From Micavibrio sp. UBA7689 (lineage in GTDB: Bacteria; Pseudomonadota; Alphaproteobacteria; Micavibrionales; Micavibrionaceae): a stretch of 24,149 bases of DNA. Below, in pieces: positions 14,949 through 23,689 of the stretch. The notes beneath the pieces are model-generated. The model ran no database searches, was not told the origin of the DNA, and saw only the letters and a list, made by a program, of their open reading frames with translations. The stretch covers positions 1 through 24,149 of the forward strand of contig DLGR01000042.1 of assembly GCA_002482805.1 (NCBI GenBank). The letters run 5' to 3'. The translations under genes and the position numbers were made by a program. Position 1 is the first letter of the stretch. Each line of letters opens with the position of its first letter.

Positions 14949-17405
14949 TTAAGCGTCAAGCTGTGCGCGGAGCGCATTTTCCTGAATGAAATCGCGACGC
15001 GGTTCAACGACATCGCCCATAAGCGTGGTGAACAGCTCGGATGCTTTCTCTGCATCTTTGACCGTCACTTGCAGGAATATACGCGCGCTAGGATCAAGCG
15101 TCGTTTCCCAAAGCTGTTCGGGGTTCATTTCGCCCAAACCTTTGTAACGCTGCATGGTCAGCCCCTTGCGTCCCACTTCGAGCACGGAATCGAATAATCC
15201 ATAAGGACCGTTAACTTTGGCGGCTTCTTTTTCGCCGACCATCAAACGGGCGGGACCTTCAAAGTTTTCAGCCATCCAGTCGGCCAGCGTGTGGATTTTA
15301 CGCGCATCGGCTGATTTCATCTGTTCTGCCGAAATACGGGTGCGGTCCTGTACGCCGCGCACCATGCGCTCGAGCACGATACCACCGACAGGCGTAAATT
15401 CCGCCTTCCACGTTTTTTCGTTTTTAAAGGCCAGGGCATTCAAACGATCCGCGAGTTTTGCAGCCACTTTTCCGGCATAGGCAGGATCGTTGAACATCTT
15501 TTCATCGAAAGCACCGGCAATGGCGGCCTGTTCCACCGCGTCCCGGTTGCCTGTTTTTTGCGTTAAGCTGGCAATTCCGTTGCGGATGGCGCGGGATTTG
15601 TTCAAAACATCGAGAATGTCATTACCCGCACGTACCACGCCATTATGTTCGACGAGCTTAATGTCACCAAGCGCGGCGGTGATAAGGTAATCTTCCATCG
15701 CCGCATCGTCTTTCAAATACATCTCGCCGGAATTGCCGCGTTTGACTTTGTAGAGCGGCGGCTGGGCGATATAGAGATATCCCTTTTCAATGACAGCCGG
15801 CATGTAACGGAAGAAGAACGTCAAAAGCAGCGTTCTGATGTGCGCACCGTCGACGTCGGCATCGGTCATGATCACGATTTTGTGATAGCGGATTTTATCG
15901 ATGTTAAACTCATCGGAGCCAATTCCCGTGCCCAACGCCGTGATGAGCGTGCCTACCTGTTCGGAACCCAGCATCTTGTCGAAACGCGCGCGTTCCGTAT
16001 TCAGGATTTTACCACGCAAGGGCAAAATGGCTTGGTTTTTACGGTCGCGCGCCTGTTTGGCGGAACCACCTGCGGAATCTCCCTCAACGATGAAGATTTC
16101 GGAATCTTCCGGGTGCTTGCTCTGGCAATCTGCCAATTTGCCGGGAAGGTTCGATATATCCATCACACCTTTACGGCGCGTCAATTCACGTGCTTTACGC
16201 GCGGCTTCACGAGCCAAACCCGCTTCGATGATTTTGCCGACGATGATTTTGGCTTCGGCGGGGTTTTCTTCAAACCATGTGCCGAGCTTATCGTTGATCG
16301 CGGATTCCACCACAGGACGCACTTCGGAAGACACCAGTTTGTCTTTCGTCTGCGACGAGAATTTCGGATCCGGCACTTTCACGGACAGAACGCAGGTCAA
16401 GCCTTCACGCATATCTTCGCCCGACAGCTTGATCTTTTCTTTTTTGAGAAGACCTTTTTCTTCGGCGTAATTGTTCAAAACACGGGTCAGCGAGTTTCTG
16501 AAACCCTGCAGGTGCGTTCCGCCATCGCGCTGCGGGATGTTGTTGGTAAAGCACAACATGGTCTCGTGATAAGCATCCGTCCATTCCAGCGAGCATTCCA
16601 CCGAAATGCCGTTTTCTTCATAGATGGAGGAAACTGGCTGTTTGATCAGCGCTTTTTTGTTGCGGTCAAGATATTCGACGAAGCTTTGAATACCGCCCGC
16701 ATAATTGAAATGGCTGACGCGTGGCTCTTCACCGCGCATATCGGTGAGGTAAATATTCACGCCCGAATTCAGGAACGCGAGTTCACGCAAGCGGTCTTCC
16801 AGCGTATCAAAATCAAATTCCACATGGGTGAAGGTTTCGGTGGAAGGCAGGAACGTCACTTCCGTTCCGTTGCGGCTTCCGGGCTCCATATCGCCTACAG
16901 GCTTCAAATCCGCTTCGGCGTCGCCGTGGCGGAACGTCATTTCCCAGATCTTGCCTTGACGGCGGATGCGCAGGAAAAGCTTTTCGGAGAGCGCATTGAC
17001 GACGGAAACACCGACACCGTGCAGACCTCCCGATACTTTGTAGGAATTCTGGTCGAACTTACCGCCCGCGTGCAACTGGGTCATGATGACCTGCGCGGCG
17101 GATACGCCTTCTTCTTTGTGAATGTCGACGGGAATGCCGCGGCCATTATCTTTTACGGTTACCGAACCATCGAGATTGATCATGACATCGACGCGGTCAC
17201 AATGGCCAGCGAGGCTTTCGTCGATTGCGTTGTCGACGACTTCGTACACCATGTGATGCAGACCAGAACCATCATCCGTATCGCCGATATACATACCTGG
17301 ACGCTTACGTACAGCATCCAATCCTTTTAAAACGCGGATCGATTCTGCGCCGTATTCGGCATTTTCTGTGTTGGTGGAATCCATCTTTTTGGCCGCTTCA
17401 CTCAT
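14949..17405 (-). CDS. gyrB: DNA gyrase subunit B
   Basis: An 818-residue type IIA topoisomerase subunit that provides the ATPase and TOPRIM domains of gyrase for negative supercoiling. The GHKL ATP site is seen as VYEVVDNAIDESLAGH near residue 50 and GGLHGVGVSVVNALS near residue 125. The transducer domain follows, then TOPRIM with EGDSAGGSAKQARDRKNQAILPLRGK (the quinolone-sensitivity region) and DADVDGAHI, and finally the tail QRYKGLGEMNPEQLWETT. Length is typical. AAGGG lies 12 nt before the ATG. It is 106 bp from recF, with a possible extended -10 TGCTATAAA on the minus strand, so it may have its own promoter. Confidence 0.98.
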   Translation of the reverse strand: MSEAAKKMDSTNTENAEYGAESIRVLKGLDAVRKRPGMYIGDTDDGSGLHHMVYEVVDNAIDESLAGHCDRVDVMINLDGSVTVKDNGRGIPVDIHKEEGVSAAQVIMTQLHAGGKFDQNSYKVSGGLHGVGVSVVNALSEKLFLRIRRQGKIWEMTFRHGDAEADLKPVGDMEPGSRNGTEVTFLPSTETFTHVEFDFDTLEDRLRELAFLNSGVNIYLTDMRGEEPRVSHFNYAGGIQSFVEYLDRNKKALIKQPVSSIYEENGISVECSLEWTDAYHETMLCFTNNIPQRDGGTHLQGFRNSLTRVLNNYAEEKGLLKKEKIKLSGEDMREGLTCVLSVKVPDPKFSSQTKDKLVSSEVRPVVESAINDKLGTWFEENPAEAKIIVGKIIEAGLAREAARKARELTRRKGVMDISNLPGKLADCQSKHPEDSEIFIVEGDSAGGSAKQARDRKNQAILPLRGKILNTERARFDKMLGSEQVGTLITALGTGIGSDEFNIDKIRYHKIVIMTDADVDGAHIRTLLLTFFFRYMPAVIEKGYLYIAQPPLYKVKRGNSGEMYLKDDAAMEDYLITAALGDIKLVEHNGVVRAGNDILDVLNKSRAIRNGIASLTQKTGNRDAVEQAAIAGAFDEKMFNDPAYAGKVAAKLADRLNALAFKNEKTWKAEFTPVGGIVLERMVRGVQDRTRISAEQMKSADARKIHTLADWMAENFEGPARLMVGEKEAAKVNGPYGLFDSVLEVGRKGLTMQRYKGLGEMNPEQLWETTLDPSARIFLQVTVKDAEKASELFTTLMGDVVEPRRDFIQENALRAQLDA

Positions 17406-17511
17406 GTTTTTTGTACCCTTGAATCAGAGTGATTTTTATAGCACGCACACCACCAAAAAACAGCAAAAAACCGCCATTTTCAGGGGCGATTTTTCCGTGG
17501 ATAACTCCCTG
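17406..17511 (-). promoter_or_regulatory. recF-gyrB intergenic region: candidate gyrB promoter and DnaA-box-like site
   Basis: On the minus strand TGCTATAAA, an extended -10, lies about 35 bp before the gyrB ATG; no good -35 is visible. Upstream of it TTATCCACG (17496-17504) is one mismatch from the DnaA box TTATCCACA. This allows, but does not show, DnaA or replication-linked control of gyrB. Confidence 0.4.
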
Positions 17512-18636
17512 TTATTTCTTGGTAATTTCGCCCCGATTTACACCCCAAAATTGGGCTCTTTTTCGGGCGGCGGAAAAGAGGGATTCATCGGTGCCTGTCA
17601 TCCATACCTGCCCGCCCAAATCCTGCAATAAATCGAACAAAGCGGCGCGGCGATCCTCATCCAGATGCGCCGCAACTTCGTCCAAAAGCAACACAGGCGG
17701 CATTCCACGCTCAGAACGCATCAGACGCGCGTGGGCAAGGATAATACCGATCAAAAGCGCTTTTTGCTCGCCCGTGGAACATTGGTCCGCAGGCATGTCT
17801 TTGGCAGCAAAACGCACGAGTAAATCACCCTTGTGCGGCCCTGTCGCCGCACCGCCCGTTTCAGCGTCTTTGGCGCGGGACTGACGAAGCTGATAGGCGA
17901 ACATCTCCTCCACCTCCAGCGCGGGTGTGCGTGCCAGTAATTCCTCAACGGTTCCCGACAGTGCCAAATAGGCTTTGGGAAAGAAATTTTCCTCGTTTTG
18001 CGGGGCCATATCACAGGCACGCTGTAGCCGGACCACAAAATCCAGCCTTGCGGCCGCAATCGCCACGCCTGTTTCCGCCATCTGCGATTCCAGTGATTTA
18101 AGCCAGACATCATCGTTCTTTTCTTCGCGCAGCAGTTTCGATCTTTGCGCCATGGCATTCTCGTAGCGCGTCACACGTCCTGCATGGCCGCTATCAAAAG
18201 CGAATATCAGCTTGTCGAAAAAGCGTCTGCGTCCGCCCGCTGTATCCAAAAACAATCTATCCATTTGCGGGGTGAGCCAAATGCATGACATATAGTCAGA
18301 CAAAGCCATCTGGGTTTTTGCAGGAACACCGTTAATACGTACGGCACGTTTGTTGGCGGAAACATCGAGCCCCGTGCCGATCTGCACATTCGCGCCGCCC
18401 GTTTCCACGTTCGATGCGATGGCCCAAGCTTGATTTGCGTCTTTCTTTTGAATTTCCTCGTTGGCGGCAGAACGAAGCCCCCGCCCCGGAGTCAACAAAG
18501 ATACAGCCTCCAGCACATTTGTTTTGCCGGCGCCGTTGGGCCCGCAAAGCACGATCAGCCCCGAATGCACATCTTCCATCCGCACGGTTTCATAGCTGCG
18601 GAAATTGCGGAGCTGTAATGTTTGAACAAAGGACAT
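17512..18636 (-). CDS. recF: DNA replication and repair protein RecF
   Basis: A 374-residue SMC-like ATPase that helps load RecA at gaps through RecFOR. Walker A is GPNGAGKTN (32-40), followed by VLEAVSLLTPGRGLR. The ABC signature-like STGEQKALLIGIILAHA and Walker B PVLLLDEVAAHLD are near the C-terminus. The start MSFVQTLQLRNFRSYE is typical of the family. The ATG is separated by only 1 bp from the stop of the PNPOx-like gene upstream, so translation is probably coupled. It lies in the conserved dnaN-recF-gyrB order, with that extra gene inserted. Confidence 0.96.
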   Translation of the reverse strand: MSFVQTLQLRNFRSYETVRMEDVHSGLIVLCGPNGAGKTNVLEAVSLLTPGRGLRSAANEEIQKKDANQAWAIASNVETGGANVQIGTGLDVSANKRAVRINGVPAKTQMALSDYMSCIWLTPQMDRLFLDTAGGRRRFFDKLIFAFDSGHAGRVTRYENAMAQRSKLLREEKNDDVWLKSLESQMAETGVAIAAARLDFVVRLQRACDMAPQNEENFFPKAYLALSGTVEELLARTPALEVEEMFAYQLRQSRAKDAETGGAATGPHKGDLLVRFAAKDMPADQCSTGEQKALLIGIILAHARLMRSERGMPPVLLLDEVAAHLDEDRRAALFDLLQDLGGQVWMTGTDESLFSAARKRAQFWGVNRGEITKK

Positions 18637-18637
18637 A

Positions 18638-19102
18638 TTATTTACGCCAAATCTCTTGCGGCACTTCTATGCGTTTTTCATCGAAATAGCGCGTATCAAA
18701 ATACCACAGGCCACTGATCTCTATCTTAACTAAATGCCACGATGAATCGTTCCGGTAAGAAGCAGCATCTTTCCCTGCACGTCCGTAATAAACGGCCGCG
18801 GCGTGTTTTATATCCTCCTCTGATTTGAGGATTTTCGCCGTACCCTTCACATACGCGCCGAAAACATGCTCGCCTGCCGGTCGATCCGTAGGGAATATCG
18901 TACAAGTCACGCCTGCGTCGGATCCGATATTATCCATGTGCACGCAATCGAATTGCGAAATGAAATATAAGTTGAAATGGTCATCCCAAGCGAAATAAAC
19001 GGGATTGACCCAAAGACCTTTCACGCCGCTTGTGGCAAGCGCCATGAATTCCGTACTTTTAAAACAGGATGTAAGCAGGTCCTTCCAAGAAGGATGGGCC
19101 AT
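18638..19102 (-). CDS. Pyridoxamine 5'-phosphate oxidase-like flavin-binding protein
   Basis: A 154-residue protein resembling the PNPOx-like split-barrel family, which binds FMN or related cofactors; the actual reaction of such small members is usually unknown. The pattern is seen in FMALATSGVKGLWVNPVYFAWDDHFNLYFISQ, a repeated strand arrangement with the usual start, then VTCTIFPTDRPAGEHVFGAYVKGTAKIL and the end IEISGLWYFDTRYF. The gene sits between dnaN and recF with 1-bp gaps on both sides, so it is cotranscribed and coupled with the replication genes. It is not a standard member of that cluster, and nothing in its sequence shows a role in replication. Confidence 0.78.
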   Translation of the reverse strand: MAHPSWKDLLTSCFKSTEFMALATSGVKGLWVNPVYFAWDDHFNLYFISQFDCVHMDNIGSDAGVTCTIFPTDRPAGEHVFGAYVKGTAKILKSEEDIKHAAAVYYGRAGKDAASYRNDSSWHLVKIEISGLWYFDTRYFDEKRIEVPQEIWRK

Positions 19103-19103
19103 T

Positions 19104-20219
19104 TTAGACCCGCAGCGGCATCAGAACATAGAGCGCGGAAGCATCGCCGGCATCCTGAATGATGGTCGGGGAAGCGGAATCTGCCAGCGTGAGACGGCAA
19201 CCATCACCTTCGATCTGCTGGGTGATGTCGAGCAGATAACGGGCATTAAAACCGATTTCCATGTTGTCATTACCGTTAATCTCCAGATCTTCCGTAGCAG
19301 AGCCTGCTTCGGGCGAATTTGCAGAGAGGGTCATCGTCTTCCCGTTCAGCGAGATTTTCACGGCGCGGGATTTACCGTCGGAGATCGTCGATACGCGGTC
19401 AATAGCGCGGGAGAATGCTTTGGGGTTTACCTCCACGATCTTGTCGTTGCCTTTCGGGATAACGCGCTGGTAATCAGGGAACGTGCCATCGATCAGCTTG
19501 CTCGTAAGAACAATGTGGTCGAACGTGAAGCGGATTTTGGTCTCGGAGAGCGATACTTGAATGGAATCGCCTGCTTCTTCGACCAGCTTGCGCAACTCAC
19601 CCACCGTTTTGCGGGGGATGATAATTCCGGGCATACCGGCTGCGCCTTCGGGCAGCGGCATTTCAAAACGTGCGAGGCGGTGGCCGTCGGTTGCGACAGC
19701 GCGCAAAACATCCACGCCGTCATTGTCTGCGGCGTGCAAATAAATGCCGTTCAGGTAGTAACGTGTTTCTTCCGTCGACATCGCGAATTTCGTACGGTCG
19801 ATCAGGTTGCGTAATTCATTTGCGGGAATGGAGAAAGTCGCAGGCAGTTTGCCTTGGCCGATTTCAGGGAAGTCCGCAACAGGTAAACAGGCAAGGCGGA
19901 AGTTGGAGCGACCGGCTTTGACCGTCATCTGGTTGCCCGAAGGATCGAGTTCCAGAACAACAGCGGCATCTTCAGGAAGTTTTTTTACGATGTCGAACAG
20001 CGTCGATGCAGGTGCTGTGGTCGATCCGGCTTTGTCGACATTGGCGGCAACGGCTTCGTTAATCTCCAGATCCATATCCGTAGTGGCGAGGTTCAACACG
20101 CCGTCTTCGGCCTTCATGAGCACGTTGGAAAGGATCGGAATAGTCGTTCTGCGTTCTACGGCGCTCTGAACGTGGTTCAGGGCTCTCATCAGCGCGGCGC
20201 GGTCAATCGTGATCTTCAT
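19104..20219 (-). CDS. dnaN: DNA polymerase III beta sliding clamp
   Basis: A 371-residue processivity clamp, a dimeric ring that tethers Pol III and other enzymes to DNA. The start MKITIDRAALMRALNHVQSAVERRTTIPILSNVLM is characteristic, the three clamp domains follow, and the end YVLMPLRV is the usual C-terminus of the protein-binding pocket. Length matches the family (about 366-375). AAGG lies 11 nt before the ATG, and a good promoter is visible at 20280-20307. The next gene is coupled by a 1-bp gap. dnaA lies about 1.8 kb upstream rather than adjacent. Confidence 0.98.
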   Translation of the reverse strand: MKITIDRAALMRALNHVQSAVERRTTIPILSNVLMKAEDGVLNLATTDMDLEINEAVAANVDKAGSTTAPASTLFDIVKKLPEDAAVVLELDPSGNQMTVKAGRSNFRLACLPVADFPEIGQGKLPATFSIPANELRNLIDRTKFAMSTEETRYYLNGIYLHAADNDGVDVLRAVATDGHRLARFEMPLPEGAAGMPGIIIPRKTVGELRKLVEEAGDSIQVSLSETKIRFTFDHIVLTSKLIDGTFPDYQRVIPKGNDKIVEVNPKAFSRAIDRVSTISDGKSRAVKISLNGKTMTLSANSPEAGSATEDLEINGNDNMEIGFNARYLLDITQQIEGDGCRLTLADSASPTIIQDAGDASALYVLMPLRV

Positions 20220-20279
20220 AAAAAATACCTTCCCAAGGGACGTTCAGCAATTACATATCGTGGTTGTGTGAGTGATTCG

Positions 20280-20307
20280 ACTATAGCACGGCGAACGGCC
20301 CTGCCAA
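20280..20307 (-). promoter_or_regulatory. Probable dnaN promoter
   Basis: On the minus strand TTGGCA (20302-20307) and TATAGT (20280-20285) are 16 bp apart, each 5/6 to consensus, and TGC before the -10 adds a TGn extension. Predicted start is near 20273, giving a leader of about 54 nt before dnaN. Confidence 0.65.
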
Positions 20308-20397
20308 GCGGTTTTCAAGGGGTTTCAGCCATGTTCTACAGGCCATTTTTACCCCTCTCTGGACACAAGATTTCCTATCCCTTATGGTCGCCCTGCC

Positions 20398-21105
20398 ATG
20401 GCGCAAAATATTGTCATATATCAAGACGAAGGGGTGGATCCTTTCACTTTCTCCTGCCTTCTGGAATTTTTCAGAGAGGAGCAGCCGCGACTGGCCAATG
20501 CAAATGCCCTGATCGAAGGATATGTCTTGGAAAAAGCAGATGTGTTCGTTATGCCGGGCGGTGCCGATCTGCCCTATTGTCGAAAACTGAATGGTGCAGG
20601 CAATAAAAACATCCGCGCGTTTGTCGAAAACGGCGGCACGTATCTGGGCATATGCGGCGGCGCTTATTACGGTACATCTGCCATAGAATTTCACAAAGGC
20701 CGTGAAGATGAGATTTGCGAAACACGCGAATTGGGATTTGTTGATGGCTGTGCCATAGGCACCATTTTGGATCTCGCCCCACCTTTTGACGATAGTATTT
20801 CTTGTGCCACAGTCACGTCCGTTAATAATATTCCGGTTTTCTATTCGGGCGGGCCTTGTTTTAAAACAAATGCCGAGATCATGGCGCGATATGATGCCTT
20901 AAACCAGCCGGCCATAGTGCGCCGGAAAGTTGGAAAAGGCGTTGCAATATTGAGCGGTGTACATTTTGAAGTAACTGCCAAGAATTTGGAAAATTACCTC
21001 TCCGATGATGATTCCGAAAAACAAATAGCTTTGGAACTGGCGGACAAACTCCGTTACGCTCCTTCTTTCGATTGGAAAAATTTCCTTTTGGGTGTGCAAA
21101 AATAA
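20398..21105 (+). CDS. BPL_N-type glutamine-amidotransferase-fold protein 1
   Basis: A 235-residue protein with the class I glutamine amidotransferase-like fold seen in the N-terminal domain of some biotin-protein ligases (BPL_N). Visible marks are ADVFVMPGGADLPY near residues 47-60, the nucleophile elbow GICGGAYYG with Cys86, a mid part FYSGGP typical of BPL_N, and a C-terminal GVHFE placing His189 and Glu191 as a possible catalytic pair. There is no biotin-ligase catalytic domain. The substrate is unknown. The ATG lacks a clear Shine-Dalgarno. Its stop overlaps the start of the second paralogue (TAATG), so the two are coupled. The pair lies between dnaN and dnaA on the opposite strand. Confidence 0.8.
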   Translation: MAQNIVIYQDEGVDPFTFSCLLEFFREEQPRLANANALIEGYVLEKADVFVMPGGADLPYCRKLNGAGNKNIRAFVENGGTYLGICGGAYYGTSAIEFHKGREDEICETRELGFVDGCAIGTILDLAPPFDDSISCATVTSVNNIPVFYSGGPCFKTNAEIMARYDALNQPAIVRRKVGKGVAILSGVHFEVTAKNLENYLSDDDSEKQIALELADKLRYAPSFDWKNFLLGVQK

Positions 21106-21974
21106 TGACGGTTTATATCTATAGCGGCTACGGCGCGTCACAGACGAACGCCAAAATTTTGCAGTTCATGTTTTCCATGGCACTGCATCAGCACGGAATC
21201 CCCATTAAAACATTGGGTCAACAGGATCTAAACACACCGAATGCGCCGTGGCAGAAAGACGGCAGCCTTCTGGTTTTTGGCGGCGGTGAATTTACGTTGC
21301 TTAAAGAAAAGCTCACTTTGTATGGCCGCGAAGCCATTCGTGATTTCGCCTCTTCCAAAGCTTATCTCGGCATCTGTAAGGGCGCTTATGCCGGTGCATC
21401 CCAGATTGATTTTTTGGGGCAGAACATCCACAAAACCAGCGACGGGTTCGGATTTTTTAATGGCGTAGCGCGTGGCTCGTTGCCTATAGCGCCTGCGCTT
21501 TACACGGGCTTGAGCAATTCTGCACAAGTCACGATGTTCCATCACGAAATATACGACATCGATTTCCCCGCGCTTTACTGGGGCGGACCTCATTTCGATT
21601 TATCGCATTCCACCCACAACGCACAAAGACTGGTGACACTCAAGACCCCTGCAACCGATCAATTTATAACCATGGGCATCAGCGTACCTGTCGGTGCTAG
21701 CGGCAAGGCGGTTCTACTTGGATATCACCCCGAAGCCATGCACACACATATTCGTGAATGGGTGTTGCAGTTTTCACGTGATGCTAATGATATTGCGCGT
21801 ATAGAACGCGATCTTAAACAAGTGCCAGCATGGAAATTCTATCTGGGATTTGCTTGTTTGCTGGATGATCTGGGCATAGTGGAAAACCATTCCTTCCTGA
21901 ATCAGATTTTGAACCCGCCCCCGCGCATGGAAATCACCCCTGTGCTTCAAACTCAACCATTCATAATCACCTAA
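21105..21974 (+). CDS. BPL_N-type glutamine-amidotransferase-fold protein 2
   Basis: A 289-residue paralogue of the preceding protein. It shares the start MTVYIYSGYGASQTN, the nucleophile elbow YLGICKGAYAG (Cys91), the mid motif YWGGP and the C-terminal GYHPE (His208, Glu210), which keeps the usual class I GATase His/Glu pair better than paralogue 1. A C-terminal helical extension of ~70 residues is extra. I chose the ATG at 21105, overlapping the upstream stop by one base. A longer frame begins with a TTG inside the first gene and is not supported. A terminator follows directly. It probably acts together with paralogue 1, perhaps as a heteromer; this is inference. Confidence 0.82.
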   Translation: MTVYIYSGYGASQTNAKILQFMFSMALHQHGIPIKTLGQQDLNTPNAPWQKDGSLLVFGGGEFTLLKEKLTLYGREAIRDFASSKAYLGICKGAYAGASQIDFLGQNIHKTSDGFGFFNGVARGSLPIAPALYTGLSNSAQVTMFHHEIYDIDFPALYWGGPHFDLSHSTHNAQRLVTLKTPATDQFITMGISVPVGASGKAVLLGYHPEAMHTHIREWVLQFSRDANDIARIERDLKQVPAWKFYLGFACLLDDLGIVENHSFLNQILNPPPRMEITPVLQTQPFIIT

Positions 21975-21977
21975 GAT

Positions 21978-22008
21978 AAAAAAAGGGCTGTTTTCACAGC
22001 CCTTTTTA
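21978..22008. terminator. Bidirectional terminator between BPL_N pair and dnaA
   Basis: AAAAAGGGCTGT and ACAGCCCTTTTT form a 12-bp stem with a TTTC loop. A T-run follows on the plus strand and an A-run precedes, so it works in both directions. It lies 3 bp after the stop at 21974 and about 30 bp downstream of dnaA. Confidence 0.93.
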
Positions 22009-22037
22009 ACCCTCCCACCTAGGAAAACTTTACGGCA

Positions 22038-23465
22038 TCAACCCGTAAGCGCGCGCTTGATGACTTCTACGTCCTGCGCGAACGATACATCCTCGACAAC
22101 CAACTCTTCGACTTTACGCACGGCATGCATAACGGTCGTATGGTCGCGTCCACCGAACTTGCGGCCGATTTCCGGCAACGAACGTGCGGTCAGTTGCTTC
22201 GCAAGGAACATGGCCACCTGACGCGGACGTGCAACATTGCGCGAACGGCGTGCGGAGTGCATATCCGCCAGACGGATATTGTAGTGTTCCGCCACTTTGC
22301 GCTGGATCTCGTCGATCGTAATGCGGCGGTCATGGCTGCGCAGAAGGTCTTGCAGAACTTCTTGCGTGCTTTCCAGTGTGATCGCTTGTTTGGCGACATC
22401 GGAATGCGCGACGATACGGTTCAGGGCGCCTTCGAGTTCGCGGATGTTGCTGGTGACTTTGAGCGCGAGGAATTCCAAAACGGGTTCGGGAACATTCGCA
22501 TTCAATTGCTTGCGTTTCGCTTGCAAAATGCCAAGGCGCAGTTCGTACGTAGAAGGTTGAATGTCTGCCACCAAACCCCATGCGAGGCGAGAACGCAGGC
22601 GTTCATCAATACCCGTCAGATCGCTTGGCGCCTTGTCGGCGGATATAATGATTTGTTTGTTTTGATCGACCAACGCGTTGAACGTGTGGAAGAATTCTTC
22701 TTGTGTGGATTCCTTGCCGGAAATGAACTGAATGTCATCGATCATCAGAACATCGACAGAGCGGAAGAATTCCTTGAACGCCATCGTGTCGTTGGAGCGG
22801 ATAGCGCGCACGAACTGGTACATGAATTTTTCGGCTGATAAATACATCACGCGCTTGTTGGGGTGCTGTTCTTTCAGAGCCCAGGCGATGGCGTGCATCA
22901 GGTGCGTTTTGCCGAGGCCAACACCTCCATATATAAACAGCGGGTTGAAAGGAACGGAGGCGCTTTCGACAACGCGGCGCGCGGCGGCGTGTGCGAGTGC
23001 ATTGGGTTTGCCCACGACAAAAGAATCGAACGAGTAACGTGCATCAAGCGGGGAAGCGAGATCAAAGGGGTCTTCCATCGTAACGGTTTTGGTGCCGTTG
23101 TCGTTGCCTTTGGCTTTCTTTTCGTCTTCAGCTGCATCGGAAGCTTGCTGCGCGCTTTGCACGACTACAACCTCGAGGCGTTTGATGTCGTCATATTTGG
23201 TGGAGGCCATCTCCAGAATACGTTTGGAATAATGCGTTTGAATCCAGTCACGCATAAAACGGGTTGGGACGGACACTTCGAGCGTGCCGTGATAGTAAGC
23301 TTGCAGCGTGAGAGGCTTCAGCCAGCTGCGGTAAACGGCTTCACCAAACTCATCACGCAATTCCTTATAGACGGCCGTCCACGCAGCCAGCACTTCAGGT
23401 GTGGGCGCGAAGGATTCCGTTTTGAAAGGCTTTACGTTGGTTGATTGACCCGAGAATTCAGACAT
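22038..23465 (-). CDS. dnaA: Chromosomal replication initiator DnaA
   Basis: A 475-residue AAA+ initiator that binds DnaA boxes and opens oriC. Domain I is at about 22-100 (AWTAVYKELRDEFGEAVYRSWLKPL), followed by a variable linker. The AAA+ core has Walker A GGVGLGKTHLM (180-190), Walker B VLMIDDIQF (239-247) and sensor/arginine-finger region GIDERLRSRLAWG. The DNA-binding domain IV contains the signature SLPEIGRKFGGRDHTTVMHAV. I chose the ATG at 23465, with GGAGA 10 nt upstream; a longer reading starts with TTG 13 codons earlier and would include the Shine-Dalgarno in the coding part. The adjacent intergenic region to the right is a probable oriC. Confidence 0.97.
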   Translation of the reverse strand: MSEFSGQSTNVKPFKTESFAPTPEVLAAWTAVYKELRDEFGEAVYRSWLKPLTLQAYYHGTLEVSVPTRFMRDWIQTHYSKRILEMASTKYDDIKRLEVVVVQSAQQASDAAEDEKKAKGNDNGTKTVTMEDPFDLASPLDARYSFDSFVVGKPNALAHAAARRVVESASVPFNPLFIYGGVGLGKTHLMHAIAWALKEQHPNKRVMYLSAEKFMYQFVRAIRSNDTMAFKEFFRSVDVLMIDDIQFISGKESTQEEFFHTFNALVDQNKQIIISADKAPSDLTGIDERLRSRLAWGLVADIQPSTYELRLGILQAKRKQLNANVPEPVLEFLALKVTSNIRELEGALNRIVAHSDVAKQAITLESTQEVLQDLLRSHDRRITIDEIQRKVAEHYNIRLADMHSARRSRNVARPRQVAMFLAKQLTARSLPEIGRKFGGRDHTTVMHAVRKVEELVVEDVSFAQDVEVIKRALTG

Positions 23466-23544
23466 ATTTTTATTATCTCCACAAAATTGGTAACTAATGT
23501 TCAAACCGAGCCGGTGTGATAGATCGAAGACACAAAAATGCCTT

Positions 23545-23566
23545 CTGTAAAACTGGTGTTTTACAG
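23545..23566. repeat. Perfect 9-bp hairpin in the dnaA leader region
   Basis: CTGTAAAAC and GTTTTACAG are separated by TGGT. No T-run follows on either strand, so an operator or leader structure for dnaA, 80 bp upstream of its start, is more likely than a terminator. Confidence 0.6.
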
Positions 23567-23623
23567 TGAGATCTATTCAAATCGGCGATAAATATTAAGG
23601 TTTGGTCCCCGAAACACTGTCTC

Positions 23624-23639
23624 CTATACGGAAGTATAG
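23624..23639. repeat. Small inverted repeat in the origin region
   Basis: CTATAC and GTATAG flank GGAA, with GTC and GAC as outer arms across a bulge. Role unknown; it lies between the dnaA leader hairpin and the DnaA-box cluster. Confidence 0.45.
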
Positions 23640-23689
23640 CGACGGTTTTAAAAACCCCTTTTTAACTCCAACTCTTGTCCCTATGCGGG

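Noticed and set aside
15645..17330. Open frame of 561 codons on the plus strand opposite gyrB
   Set aside because: It lies entirely antisense to gyrB, has no ribosome-binding site, and its translation is a Phe/His/Arg-rich shadow of the gyrB codon pattern.
20172..20606. Plus-strand frame crossing the dnaN promoter region into the first BPL_N gene
   Set aside because: It overlaps dnaN antisense and a well-supported gene in another frame.
21072..21104. Upstream TTG start for the second BPL_N protein
   Set aside because: It lies inside the first gene, has no ribosome-binding site, and the ATG at 21105 gives a TAATG coupling and a natural fold start.
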